This document shows, piece by piece, positions 6,833-12,727 of a stretch of DNA of 12,727 nt. The stretch is from Pseudomonadota bacterium (lineage in GTDB: Bacteria; Pseudomonadota; Gammaproteobacteria; Xanthomonadales; Rhodanobacteraceae). Under the pieces are notes generated by a model that worked only from the letters and a program-made list of their open reading frames with translations, was not told the origin of the DNA and ran no database searches. A program made the position numbers and the translations under genes. The first letter of the stretch is position 1, and every line of letters starts with the position of its first letter. The DNA is taken from positions 1 through 12,727 of the forward strand of contig JAJYDI010000045.1 in the NCBI GenBank assembly GCA_021777635.1. Reading direction: 5' to 3'.

Positions 6833-6886
6833 CGAGCTTGATGCGCGAGATGCCATTCAAGGCATCTCGCCAACGCATCAAGCTCG
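6833..6886. repeat. Long hairpin containing repeat copy B, over the efpL stop codon
   Basis: Perfect nested inverted repeat: outer arms CGAGCTTGATGCG (6833-6845) and CGCATCAAGCTCG (6874-6886), inner arms CGAGATGCC (6846-6854) and GGCATCTCG (6861-6869), loop ATTCAA, and a one-sided CCAA bulge (6870-6873), in all 22 base pairs. The efpL stop codon (6880-6878) and last two sense codons fall in the outer arm. No T-run follows on the efpL strand, so it may be a REP-like 3' stabiliser or a non-canonical terminator. Confidence 0.8.
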
Positions 6887-7441
6887 ACCATTGAACTCGC
6901 CGGTCAGTGTGCTCACCTGCACACGCTCGCCGCTGACGATGTATTCCGGCACCTGGATCTCCAGGCCGGTCTGCAGCGTCGCCGGCTTGGGCCGCTTGGT
7001 GGCGCTGGCGCCCTTCAATTCGGGCGCGGTGTCGACCACGGTCAGGACGACGCTGGGCGGCAGCTGCAGGCCCACCGGCTGGTCGTCGATCACCTGCACA
7101 TAGCAGCCTTCCAGTCCCTCGGTGATATAGCCGGCGGCATCGCCGACGACATCCGGGCCCAGCAGGTACTGGGTGTAGTCCTCGACATCCATGAACACGA
7201 AGGCATCGCCGTCCATGTAGGAAAACGTCGCCTGGCGGCGCGCCAGATCGACGTCTTTCAATTCGTCGTCGGCGCGCAGGCTGAGGTCGAGCTTGCCGGC
7301 GCCCGGCACGCTGTAGAGGGTGAAGCGGAAGGTGACGTTGCCGCCGCGCGCGGTCGGCGCGCTGCGTTCGACGTCACGGACCTGGTAGACCTTGCCGTCG
7401 TGCTCGACGACGAAACCGCGTTTGATTTCGGAGGCTTTCAT
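6878..7441 (-). CDS. efpL: Elongation factor P-like protein EfpL (YeiP)
   Basis: 187 residues, three OB/KOW-type domains as in EF-P. The YeiP/EfpL paralogue binds ribosomes stalled on proline-rich and some other motifs. The loop that carries the modified lysine in EF-P reads SAPTARGG (27-34), with Arg32 at the tip, as in E. coli EfpL (SPTARGA); so no lysyl modification is expected. Other family landmarks: [19 protein letters not shown] (74-92), [17 protein letters not shown] (124-140), [18 protein letters not shown] (143-160) and IQVPEYI. ATG 7441 begins the conserved MKASEIKRG; upstream codons are noncoding in character. Shine-Dalgarno match is poor. It follows the HSD10-like gene by 106 bases on the same strand and may have its own unrecognised promoter. 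The 3' end lies in a long hairpin. Confidence 0.93.
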   Translation of the reverse strand: MKASEIKRGFVVEHDGKVYQVRDVERSAPTARGGNVTFRFTLYSVPGAGKLDLSLRADDELKDVDLARRQATFSYMDGDAFVFMDVEDYTQYLLGPDVVGDAAGYITEGLEGCYVQVIDDQPVGLQLPPSVVLTVVDTAPELKGASATKRPKPATLQTGLEIQVPEYIVSGERVQVSTLTGEFNGRA

Positions 7442-7547
7442 GGTGAACTCGGGTAGCGGTGGCCGGTAGCGGAGAACCGGAGCGGCAGGGGGAGATGCGC
7501 GGCGGCACGGGGCGTGCAATCGAAGTCATCAAGCCTTGGCGCCACGG

Positions 7548-8315
7548 CTATTTCGGCTGCAGCCGGATCGCGCCGTCGACGCGCACCACGCTGCCGTTCA
7601 TGTAGCGGTTCTGCAGGATGAAGGCCACGGCATCGGCGAACTCGGCCGGTGTGCCGAGGCGCGCCGGGTAGGGCACCTGGGCGCACAGCGACTGATAGAC
7701 CGCCTCGGGCATGCCCTCGACCATCGGTGTATGGAACACGCCGGGTGCCACCGTCATCACGCGCACGCCGATGCGGGCGAACTCGCGCGCCATCGGCAGG
7801 GTCATGGCGACCACGCCGCCCTTGGAGGCGGCGTAGGCGGCCTGGCCGATCTGGCCTTCATACGCCGCGATCGACGCGGTGTTGACGATCACCCCGCGTT
7901 CGCCGTCATCACCCGCCGCGTTGTACTGCATCAGATTGGCGGCGCCCTTGGCGACATTGAAGCTGCCGACCAGATTGACCATCACCGTGCCGGCGAAGTT
8001 TTTCAGCGGCAGCGGGCCGTCCTTGCCCAGCACGCGACCGGCGCCGAGGATGCCGGCGCAGCTGACCGCGGCGTTGAGTCCGCCCATCGCCGCCTGCGCC
8101 GCGGCCAGGTTGGCGACGACGCTCTCCTCGGAGCTGACGTCGGTGCGGAAGAAATGCGCGGCGCCGCCCAGTTCGGCCAGCGCCGCCTGCGCACGCTCGG
8201 CATTGACGTCGAGCAGCGCCACCTGCGCGCCCGCCGCGGCCAGCCGCTTCGCCACCGCGAAACCGAGCCCGGAGACGCCGCCGGTGATGACCGCCTTGAC
8301 CTGGTCGAGCTGCAT
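7548..8315 (-). CDS. 3-hydroxyacyl-CoA dehydrogenase type II (HSD10-like short-chain dehydrogenase)
   Basis: 255-residue classical SDR, closely resembling mitochondrial HSD10/HADH2, which oxidises 2-methyl-3-hydroxybutyryl-CoA (isoleucine breakdown) and short 3-hydroxyacyl-CoAs with NAD. Seen: cofactor motif TGGVSGLG (11-18), D36 at the end of strand 2 (NAD preference), TDV (58-60), SCAGI (85-89), N114, and the catalytic set S148, Y161, K165 within NTASIAAYEGQIGQAAYAASKGG. The segments GIRVMT/GVRVMTVAPGVF and DGAIRLQP at the end match HSD10 rather than FabG. AGGGA lies 7 bases before ATG 8315, and a TAAAAT -10 is 29-34 bases upstream. Generic SDR naming (FabG-like) is the alternative. Confidence 0.9.
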   Translation of the reverse strand: MQLDQVKAVITGGVSGLGFAVAKRLAAAGAQVALLDVNAERAQAALAELGGAAHFFRTDVSSEESVVANLAAAQAAMGGLNAAVSCAGILGAGRVLGKDGPLPLKNFAGTVMVNLVGSFNVAKGAANLMQYNAAGDDGERGVIVNTASIAAYEGQIGQAAYAASKGGVVAMTLPMAREFARIGVRVMTVAPGVFHTPMVEGMPEAVYQSLCAQVPYPARLGTPAEFADAVAFILQNRYMNGSVVRVDGAIRLQPK

Positions 8316-8343
8316 GGGTCAATCCCTGCCTGGATAAACGGCG

Positions 8344-8349
8344 ATTTTA
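8344..8349 (-). promoter_or_regulatory. Putative -10 element before the HSD10-like gene
   Basis: Minus-strand TAAAAT (5/6 to consensus) sits in the GC-rich 64-base gap between the GNAT and dehydrogenase genes. TTCCGG 18 bases further upstream is only a poor -35. The predicted start would leave a leader of about 20 bases containing the AGGGA ribosome site. Confidence 0.45.
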
Positions 8350-8379
8350 GCCGAGTCGCGCGCCGCGCCGGAAACGGGT

Positions 8380-8868
8380 TTACAAGGCGCGGATGAAATA
8401 GCGGTCGCAGGCGAAGTGGCCGGTACGGCCCAACGGCGCGCGCAACGGCGTGAAACCGCTCCGGAGATACAGCGCCTGCGCGGCGTCCATCCCGGTCAGC
8501 GTCTCGATGTAGCAACGGCGGTAGCCGAGCGAACGCGCGGCATCCAGACAGCGTCGCATCAGCGCCGTACCGGCACCGAGTCCGCGCAGGAGGGGCAGGA
8601 AATACATCTTGCGCAGTTCGCAGAGGTCGGGCTCGCTGCCTTCCAGTGCGGCGATGCCGCCGCCGCCCGCGACGACACCGTCGCGCTCGACCACGTAATA
8701 GACGCGCCCCGGCGCCGCGTAGGCGCCGCTCATGGCCGCGACCTCCGGATCGTGGATCGCGAAGCCCGGTCCGTCGGCGCCGAACTCGGGCATCACGGCA
8801 CGAATGATTGCGGCCACGGCGGCATCGTCGCGCGCCTCGATCAGGCGGATCTGGAACGCTGGCTTCAT
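8380..8868 (-). CDS. GNAT-family N-acetyltransferase
   Basis: 162 residues, one GNAT domain; transfers an acetyl group from acetyl-CoA to an amine of unknown substrate. Motif A is seen as LRKMYFLPLLRGLGAGTALM (85-104) with the acetyl-CoA pyrophosphate loop RGLGAG (95-100); motif B follows as DAAQALYLRSGFTPL (128-142), and the chain ends HFACDRYFIRAL. ELRKMYFLP is typical of small-molecule or peptide GNATs annotated only as acetyltransferase. GGAGG 5-6 bases before ATG 8868 fixes the start. It lies 40 bases downstream of the PAS-GGDEF-EAL gene; a TATCAT hexamer in that gap suggests its own promoter. No partner gene reveals the substrate. Confidence 0.9.
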   Translation of the reverse strand: MKPAFQIRLIEARDDAAVAAIIRAVMPEFGADGPGFAIHDPEVAAMSGAYAAPGRVYYVVERDGVVAGGGGIAALEGSEPDLCELRKMYFLPLLRGLGAGTALMRRCLDAARSLGYRRCYIETLTGMDAAQALYLRSGFTPLRAPLGRTGHFACDRYFIRAL

Positions 8869-8893
8869 CGCGGCCTCCGGGGGACTGGGCGCG

Positions 8894-8899
8894 ATGATA
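8894..8899 (-). promoter_or_regulatory. Putative -10 element before the GNAT gene
   Basis: Minus-strand TATCAT (5/6 to consensus) is the only AT-rich hexamer in the 40-base gap. A -35 at the right distance is not convincing. Predicted leader is about 20 bases and includes the GGAGG site. Confidence 0.35.
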
Positions 8900-8908
8900 G
8901 CGGCGTGC

Positions 8909-11440
8909 TCAGGCGCGGTCGCCCCAGGCGTCGAGAAAACGGCCGATCTGCACCTGCTCCAGCGGCGGACTGAACAGGAAGCCCTGCGCGAACGGGGTGC
9001 CCAGCGCAATCAGGAAATCGCGTTGGAGCTCGGTTTCGACGCCCTCGGCGGTGACCGCCAGGCCGAGGCTGCGGCCCATGCGCACGATGGCCTCGCAGAT
9101 CGCGTTGTCGATGCCGTTGTGGGGAATGCCCTGCATGAAGGCATGGCTGATCTTGATGCCGTCGAGCGGCAGCCGGCGCAGGTAGTTCAGCGACGAATAG
9201 CCCTCGCCGAAATCGTCGATGGTGATGCGCACGCCGAGGCGCTTGATCGCGGTGAGGACTTCCAGGGTGTCGGCGGCATCCTCGATCAGCACGCGCTCGG
9301 TCATTTCCAGCTCGAGCAGGCGCCCGGGCAGGCCGTATTCGCGCAACGCCGCGGCCACGGTGTCGTACAGCGTGCCGCTGAGCAGCTGGCGGAACGACAC
9401 GTTGACCGCGGCGTGGCCCGGCACCGCGCCGCGATCGATCCATGCGCGCAATTGCCGGCAGGCGTCGACGATCACCCAGGCGCCGATGCGCACGATTTCG
9501 CCGGAGTTTTCCGCGTGCGGCACGAACTGCGCGGGGGCGATTTCGCCGAGGCTGCCGCTGCGCCAGCGCAGCAGCGCCTCGAGGCCATGGATGCTGCCGC
9601 GCGCCAGCGCCACCTTGGGCTGCCAGACGAGGCGGAACTCGGCGTCGTCGAGCGCGCGCCGCAGCGCCGATTCGATGCGCTGGCGTTCGTCGATCGCCTG
9701 CTCCAGCCCGGGTGTGAAGGCCTGCCAGCCATCGCGGCCGCGGCGCTTGACCTCGAGCATCGCCGCCTCGGCGTTGCGCATCAGTTGCTGCGCCGAGCGC
9801 CCGTGCTCGGGGAAGGTCGCGATGCCGACCGACGCGGTGAGGGTGAACTCCTCGCCGCCGTGGCGCAGCGGCTGGCGGAATGCGTTGACGATGCGCTCGG
9901 CCAGCTGCCCGGGGACCGCGGCGCCCGCCGCTGCCTGCAGAAACAGGGCGAACTCGTCGCTGCCCCAGCGCGCCAGCGCGGCGTGGCTGCCGGCGATGCT
10001 GCGGCTGAGGCGCTCGGCCGCGGCGATCAGCAGGCGGTCGCCCTCGATGTGGCCGAGCACGTCGTTGACGACCTTGAAACGGTCGAGATCGACGAACAGT
10101 ACCGCGGGTGCGGCGGCGGCCTGCGCGTCGGCGACCGCCTGCGCCAGCTGTGCCAGCAGGGTGTCGCGGTTGGGCAGGCCGGTGACGCGATCGGTGGTCG
10201 CCTGGCGCTTGAGCTGCTCTTCGACCAGCTTGCGCTCGGTGATGTCCTGCACGCTGCCGGTGACGCCGAAGACGCGGCCCTCGTGCAGCAGCGGCTTGCC
10301 CAGGCTGCGCACCCAGCGCCGGCGGCCGATCGCGCTGTGCAGTCGCAGCTCCAGATCGAACGTCCGTGCCAGCGTGCGTGCTTCCAGCAGCGCGCGCTCC
10401 AGCAGCTCGCGATCCTCGGGGTCGATGAAATCCAGCGCCCGGGCCTCGCTGATGGCCACGCCCGTCGGCAGGTCGTGGATGCGGTACATCTCGTCGGTCC
10501 AGTAGGCCACCCCGTGCGCGTCATCGATTTCCCAGCCGCCGATGCCGGCCAGCCGTTGCGTCTCGTCGAACAGGTCCGCCTGTCGTTTCAGCGTGCTGAC
10601 GTCGCTGAAGGTCGACACCACCTGGAACGGCCGCGTATCGCCGTCGCGGAACTGCGGCACGGCGGTCAGCGACAGCCAGCGGTAGGCGTGCAGGTGCGGC
10701 AGATACACGCCGAGCAGCGTGCTCTCGATGCTGCGGCCCTCGCGCAGCGCGCGATTGCCGGCCAGGTCCTCGAAGGCAACCAGCGTGCCGTGCTCGTCGA
10801 CCACCCGCCATTCGCGCAGCACCTCGCGACGCACCTGCAGGATTTCGGTCTCGCTGAGACCGAGGATGCGGCAGGCGGCAGGATTGACCGCGACGATCCG
10901 GCCCTCGGCGTCCTGGATCAGCACGCCCTTGTCCATCGCCTGCAGCAGCAGGCGGTAGCGGGCATCGTCCTCCGCGCCGGCGGGCGCCTGCGCGGGGCGC
11001 ACCCGCGCGAGCAGACGCGCAGCGCCGGGACCGCTGCAGGCGCGCAGCCAGAGATCGGCCGCGAACAGGCTGCCGTCGGCGCGGCGATGACTGCCGCTCT
11101 GGTGCAGCTCGATGCCGGTTTCGGCACGCGCTGCGGCGTCGGCGAGCGCCAGCGGCGAAAGCGCCGGATCGAGCGCGGCCAGCGCCAGGCCCTGCAGCTC
11201 GGCCGCCGGCTGGCGGTAGAGGTCGCCGGCGGCGCGGTTGGCGGCGAGCACGCAGCCCGCGTTGTCGAGCAGCAGCAAGGCCTCGGGCAGGGCGTCGAGC
11301 AGCGCAAGCAGGGCATGCAGCGAACCCGCGGTCGCCGCATCGATGGCGGCAACCCGATCCGGGACAGCAGCGATTGACGGCTGCGACTGCCGCACGGGGC
11401 CCCCTGTCAAGCGCCCAACGGCCAAACCGGTTTCGAGCAT
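8909..11440 (-). CDS. Cyclic-di-GMP signalling protein, PAS-PAS-PAS-GGDEF-EAL
   Basis: 843 residues, no signal peptide or clear membrane segment, so probably cytosolic. Three PAS-like sensory regions are seen at about 40-150, 160-285 and 287-400 (the last ending VTGSVQDITERK), then a GGDEF domain (about 410-575) and an EAL domain (about 585-840). In GGDEF, DLDRFKVVND and H464/D468 are intact but the signature is GSDEF (493-497), and no RxxD inhibitory site precedes it, so cyclase activity is doubtful. EAL residues for c-di-GMP hydrolysis are all present: E621 (EALLRW), N680, E712, D742/D743 (DDFGEGYSS), K763, E799 and Q819. Net phosphodiesterase activity is the best inference. An alternative GTG start at 11395 has AGGGGG just upstream, and a TATGCT -10 overlaps the ATG at 11440. 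Confidence 0.93.
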   Translation of the reverse strand: MLETGLAVGRLTGGPVRQSQPSIAAVPDRVAAIDAATAGSLHALLALLDALPEALLLLDNAGCVLAANRAAGDLYRQPAAELQGLALAALDPALSPLALADAAARAETGIELHQSGSHRRADGSLFAADLWLRACSGPGAARLLARVRPAQAPAGAEDDARYRLLLQAMDKGVLIQDAEGRIVAVNPAACRILGLSETEILQVRREVLREWRVVDEHGTLVAFEDLAGNRALREGRSIESTLLGVYLPHLHAYRWLSLTAVPQFRDGDTRPFQVVSTFSDVSTLKRQADLFDETQRLAGIGGWEIDDAHGVAYWTDEMYRIHDLPTGVAISEARALDFIDPEDRELLERALLEARTLARTFDLELRLHSAIGRRRWVRSLGKPLLHEGRVFGVTGSVQDITERKLVEEQLKRQATTDRVTGLPNRDTLLAQLAQAVADAQAAAAPAVLFVDLDRFKVVNDVLGHIEGDRLLIAAAERLSRSIAGSHAALARWGSDEFALFLQAAAGAAVPGQLAERIVNAFRQPLRHGGEEFTLTASVGIATFPEHGRSAQQLMRNAEAAMLEVKRRGRDGWQAFTPGLEQAIDERQRIESALRRALDDAEFRLVWQPKVALARGSIHGLEALLRWRSGSLGEIAPAQFVPHAENSGEIVRIGAWVIVDACRQLRAWIDRGAVPGHAAVNVSFRQLLSGTLYDTVAAALREYGLPGRLLELEMTERVLIEDAADTLEVLTAIKRLGVRITIDDFGEGYSSLNYLRRLPLDGIKISHAFMQGIPHNGIDNAICEAIVRMGRSLGLAVTAEGVETELQRDFLIALGTPFAQGFLFSPPLEQVQIGRFLDAWGDRA

Positions 11441-11441
11441 A
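11436..11441 (-). promoter_or_regulatory. Possible extended -10 overlapping the annotated GGDEF-EAL start
   Basis: Minus-strand TGCTATGCT reads as an extended -10 (TGnTATGCT). If used, transcription would begin near 11430, inside the first codons of the longer reading frame, and translation would start at GTG 11395 after AGGGGG. The hexamer matches only 4/6, so this is tentative. Confidence 0.25.
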
Positions 11442-11476
11442 GCACCGCGCCCGCGACGGCGGACCGGCCTTCGGCG

Positions 11477-12373
11477 TCAGGTCATGGCGCGTGCCACCCG
11501 GCTGGCCGTGGCCCGTCCGAGCTGCCCGGACAGCCACTGTCCGGCGGCGATCAGGGCCGGCAGGTCGACGCCGGTGGCGATGCCCATGCCGTGCAGCATG
11601 TAGACCACGTCCTCGCTGGCGACGTTGCCGGTAGCGCCGCGTGCGTAAGGGCAGCCGCCGGTCCCGGCGACCGCGCTGTCGACGACGCCGACACCCTCCT
11701 CGAGGCAGGCGAGGATGTTGGCCAGCGCCTGGCCGTAGGTATCGTGGAAGTGCACCGCCAATGCGGCCAGCGGCACCTCGCCGGCGACCGCGCGCAGCAT
11801 CGCCCGTGCCTGCAGCGGCGTGCCGATGCCGATGGTGTCGCCCAGCGAGATCTCCGTGCAGCCCAGCGCATGCAGGCGCGCGGCGACCCGCACCACATCG
11901 GCCAGCGGCACCGGGCCCTGGTAGGGACAGCCCAGCACGGTCGACACGTAGCCGCGCACGCGCACGCCCTCGGCGCGTGCCTGTTCCAGCACCGGCAGGT
12001 AACGCTCCAGCGACTCGTCGATCGAGGCGTTGATGTTCTTGCGGTTGAAGGCCTCGGAGGCGGCGGTGAACACCGCGATGTCATCGGCCCCGGCCGCGCG
12101 CGCCGCCGCGTAGCCGCGCAAGTTCGGCACCAGCACGGGATAGCGCACGCCGGCGCGGCGATGGATGCCGGCCAGCACCGCGGCGCCGTCGGCCAGTTGC
12201 GGTACCCAACGCGCGCTGACGAAGCTGGTGGCCTCGACCACCGGCAGGCCGCAGGCCGCGAGGCGATCGATCAGCTCGATCTTGACGGCGGTCGGCACCG
12301 GTGCCGGTTCGTTCTGCAGGCCGTCGCGCGGGCTGACCTCGACGATGCGGACCTGGGCGGGAAGGAGGCTCAT
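11477..12373 (-). CDS. liuE: Hydroxymethylglutaryl-CoA lyase
   Basis: Cleaves 3-hydroxy-3-methylglutaryl-CoA to acetyl-CoA and acetoacetate, the last step of leucine/isovalerate degradation. 298 residues, the normal bacterial length, TIM-barrel HMGL-like fold. Active-site features seen: SPRDGLQNE (14-22, catalytic Arg and metal-binding Asp), EATSFVS (47-53), NRKNIN (109-114), SLGDTIGIGTP, the metal-binding HFHDTYGQ, and the cysteine loop GCPYARGATGN. The residues just before the loop read AGTGG where AGLGG is common. It begins 45 bases after a biotin-carboxylase subunit, matching liuD-liuE order. ATG 12373 has only a weak Shine-Dalgarno match. Symbol follows the Pseudomonas liu nomenclature; mvaB is a synonym in other species. 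Confidence 0.94.
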   Translation of the reverse strand: MSLLPAQVRIVEVSPRDGLQNEPAPVPTAVKIELIDRLAACGLPVVEATSFVSARWVPQLADGAAVLAGIHRRAGVRYPVLVPNLRGYAAARAAGADDIAVFTAASEAFNRKNINASIDESLERYLPVLEQARAEGVRVRGYVSTVLGCPYQGPVPLADVVRVAARLHALGCTEISLGDTIGIGTPLQARAMLRAVAGEVPLAALAVHFHDTYGQALANILACLEEGVGVVDSAVAGTGGCPYARGATGNVASEDVVYMLHGMGIATGVDLPALIAAGQWLSGQLGRATASRVARAMT

Positions 12374-12418
12374 GGTTGAATCCGGTGGAATCAGGGCCGG
12401 CGATGACCGCTGCGCGGC

Positions 12419-12727
12419 TCAGGGGACATCGGCAAACCGTACCAGCACCGCGTCGGCTTCGACGAAGTCGCCGACCGCGACGCCGACCGCCGCGATGGCG
12501 CCGGCGCGCGGGGCCTTCAGCGCCAGTTCCATCTTCATCGCCTCCATCACCAGCAGTTCATCGCCGGCGGCCACCTCGGCGCCGATGCGGGCACGTACCA
12601 ACACGATGCGGCCGGGCATGGGCGCGAGGACCCGATCGCTGTCGACCGTCGCGGCGGCCGCGGGTGCGAACGCCGGCGGGTGCTCGAAGCCGTGACGGCG
12701 GCTGCCGTCATGCACCTCGACGCGGTC
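12419..12727 (-). CDS. Acyl-CoA carboxylase alpha subunit, C-terminal biotinyl domain (5' part outside window)
   Basis: Only the last 102 residues are inside the window. They form a biotinyl carrier domain: RVLAPMPGRIVLVRARIGAEV, then GDELLVMEAMKMELALKAP with the biotin-accepting lysine in EAMKM (residue 65 of the fragment), then GDFVEADAVLVRFADVP to the stop. A Pro/Ala-rich linker precedes it. The adjacent HMG-CoA lyase makes 3-methylcrotonyl-CoA carboxylase (LiuD/MccA; converts methylcrotonyl-CoA to methylglutaconyl-CoA) the best call. Acetyl-, propionyl- or geranyl-CoA carboxylase alpha subunits have the same terminal domain and cannot be excluded from this fragment. Confidence 0.88.
   Translation of the reverse strand, partial: DRVEVHDGSRRHGFEHPPAFAPAAAATVDSDRVLAPMPGRIVLVRARIGAEVAAGDELLVMEAMKMELALKAPRAGAIAAVGVAVGDFVEADAVLVRFADVP

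Noticed and set aside
4741..6894. 717-codon plus-strand open frame opposite the FUSC gene
   Set aside because: Gln/Arg/Gly-rich shadow; the minus strand encodes recognisable membrane helices and FUSC motifs.
8732..11377. 881-codon plus-strand open frame opposite the GGDEF-EAL gene
   Set aside because: Antisense shadow caused by high GC; the translation is low-complexity Gln/Arg/Ala/Asp with no domain, while the opposite strand has clear PAS, GGDEF and EAL motifs.

Overview
The window is a compact, very GC-rich (by eye near 70%) stretch of bacterial chromosome with ordinary housekeeping and catabolic genes. Several protein types point to a gammaproteobacterium of the Xanthomonadales/Lysobacterales, probably Rhodanobacteraceae or a close relative. 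These are a dihydroorotase with the DDQVHFREPG metal-site variant, a DksA with a long Lys/Pro/Ala tail and a degenerate zinc finger, a bacterial kynureninase, and HSD10-like and leucine-degradation enzymes. The assignment rests on remembered family resemblance, not a search. No phage, insertion sequence, CRISPR array, tRNA or rRNA was seen. No gene-free stretch exceeds 300 bases; the largest gaps are about 175 bp.

Layout, left to right. (1) Positions 1-1364, minus strand: yidD followed by dihydroorotase, overlapping by four bases (ATGA); dihydroorotase runs off the left edge. (2) 1365-1538: divergent regulatory region with two promoters built on one shared TATA core, one for dksA and one for yidD. 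(3) 1539-2684, plus strand: dksA, the only confident plus-strand gene, encoding a 381-residue protein. (4) 2804-4607, minus: a small exported protein of unknown function, then kynU one base downstream. (5) 4717-6702, minus: a FUSC-family membrane protein. (6) 6703-6877: two copies of a palindromic repeat, one forming a long hairpin over the efpL stop codon. (7) 6878-8315, minus: an HSD10-like 3-hydroxyacyl-CoA dehydrogenase, then efpL (yeiP). (8) 8380-11440, minus: a PAS-GGDEF-EAL cyclic-di-GMP protein, then a GNAT acetyltransferase. (9) 11477-12727, minus: the C-terminal biotin carrier domain of an acyl-CoA carboxylase alpha subunit, then HMG-CoA lyase.

How the genes fit together. The right end is the last part of a leucine/isovalerate degradation cluster (methylcrotonyl-CoA carboxylase, then HMG-CoA lyase). 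The HSD10-like dehydrogenase about 3 kb away could serve the parallel isoleucine or fatty-acid route. Kynureninase belongs to tryptophan breakdown, which in this lineage can feed NAD synthesis. DksA, EfpL and the cyclic-di-GMP protein are global regulators or translation factors. I see no defence system or other clearly new multi-gene system. The most unusual items are the DksA gene (tail, lost zinc ligands, changed tip residue, overlapping divergent promoter, possible leader ORF) and the paired palindromic repeats around efpL.
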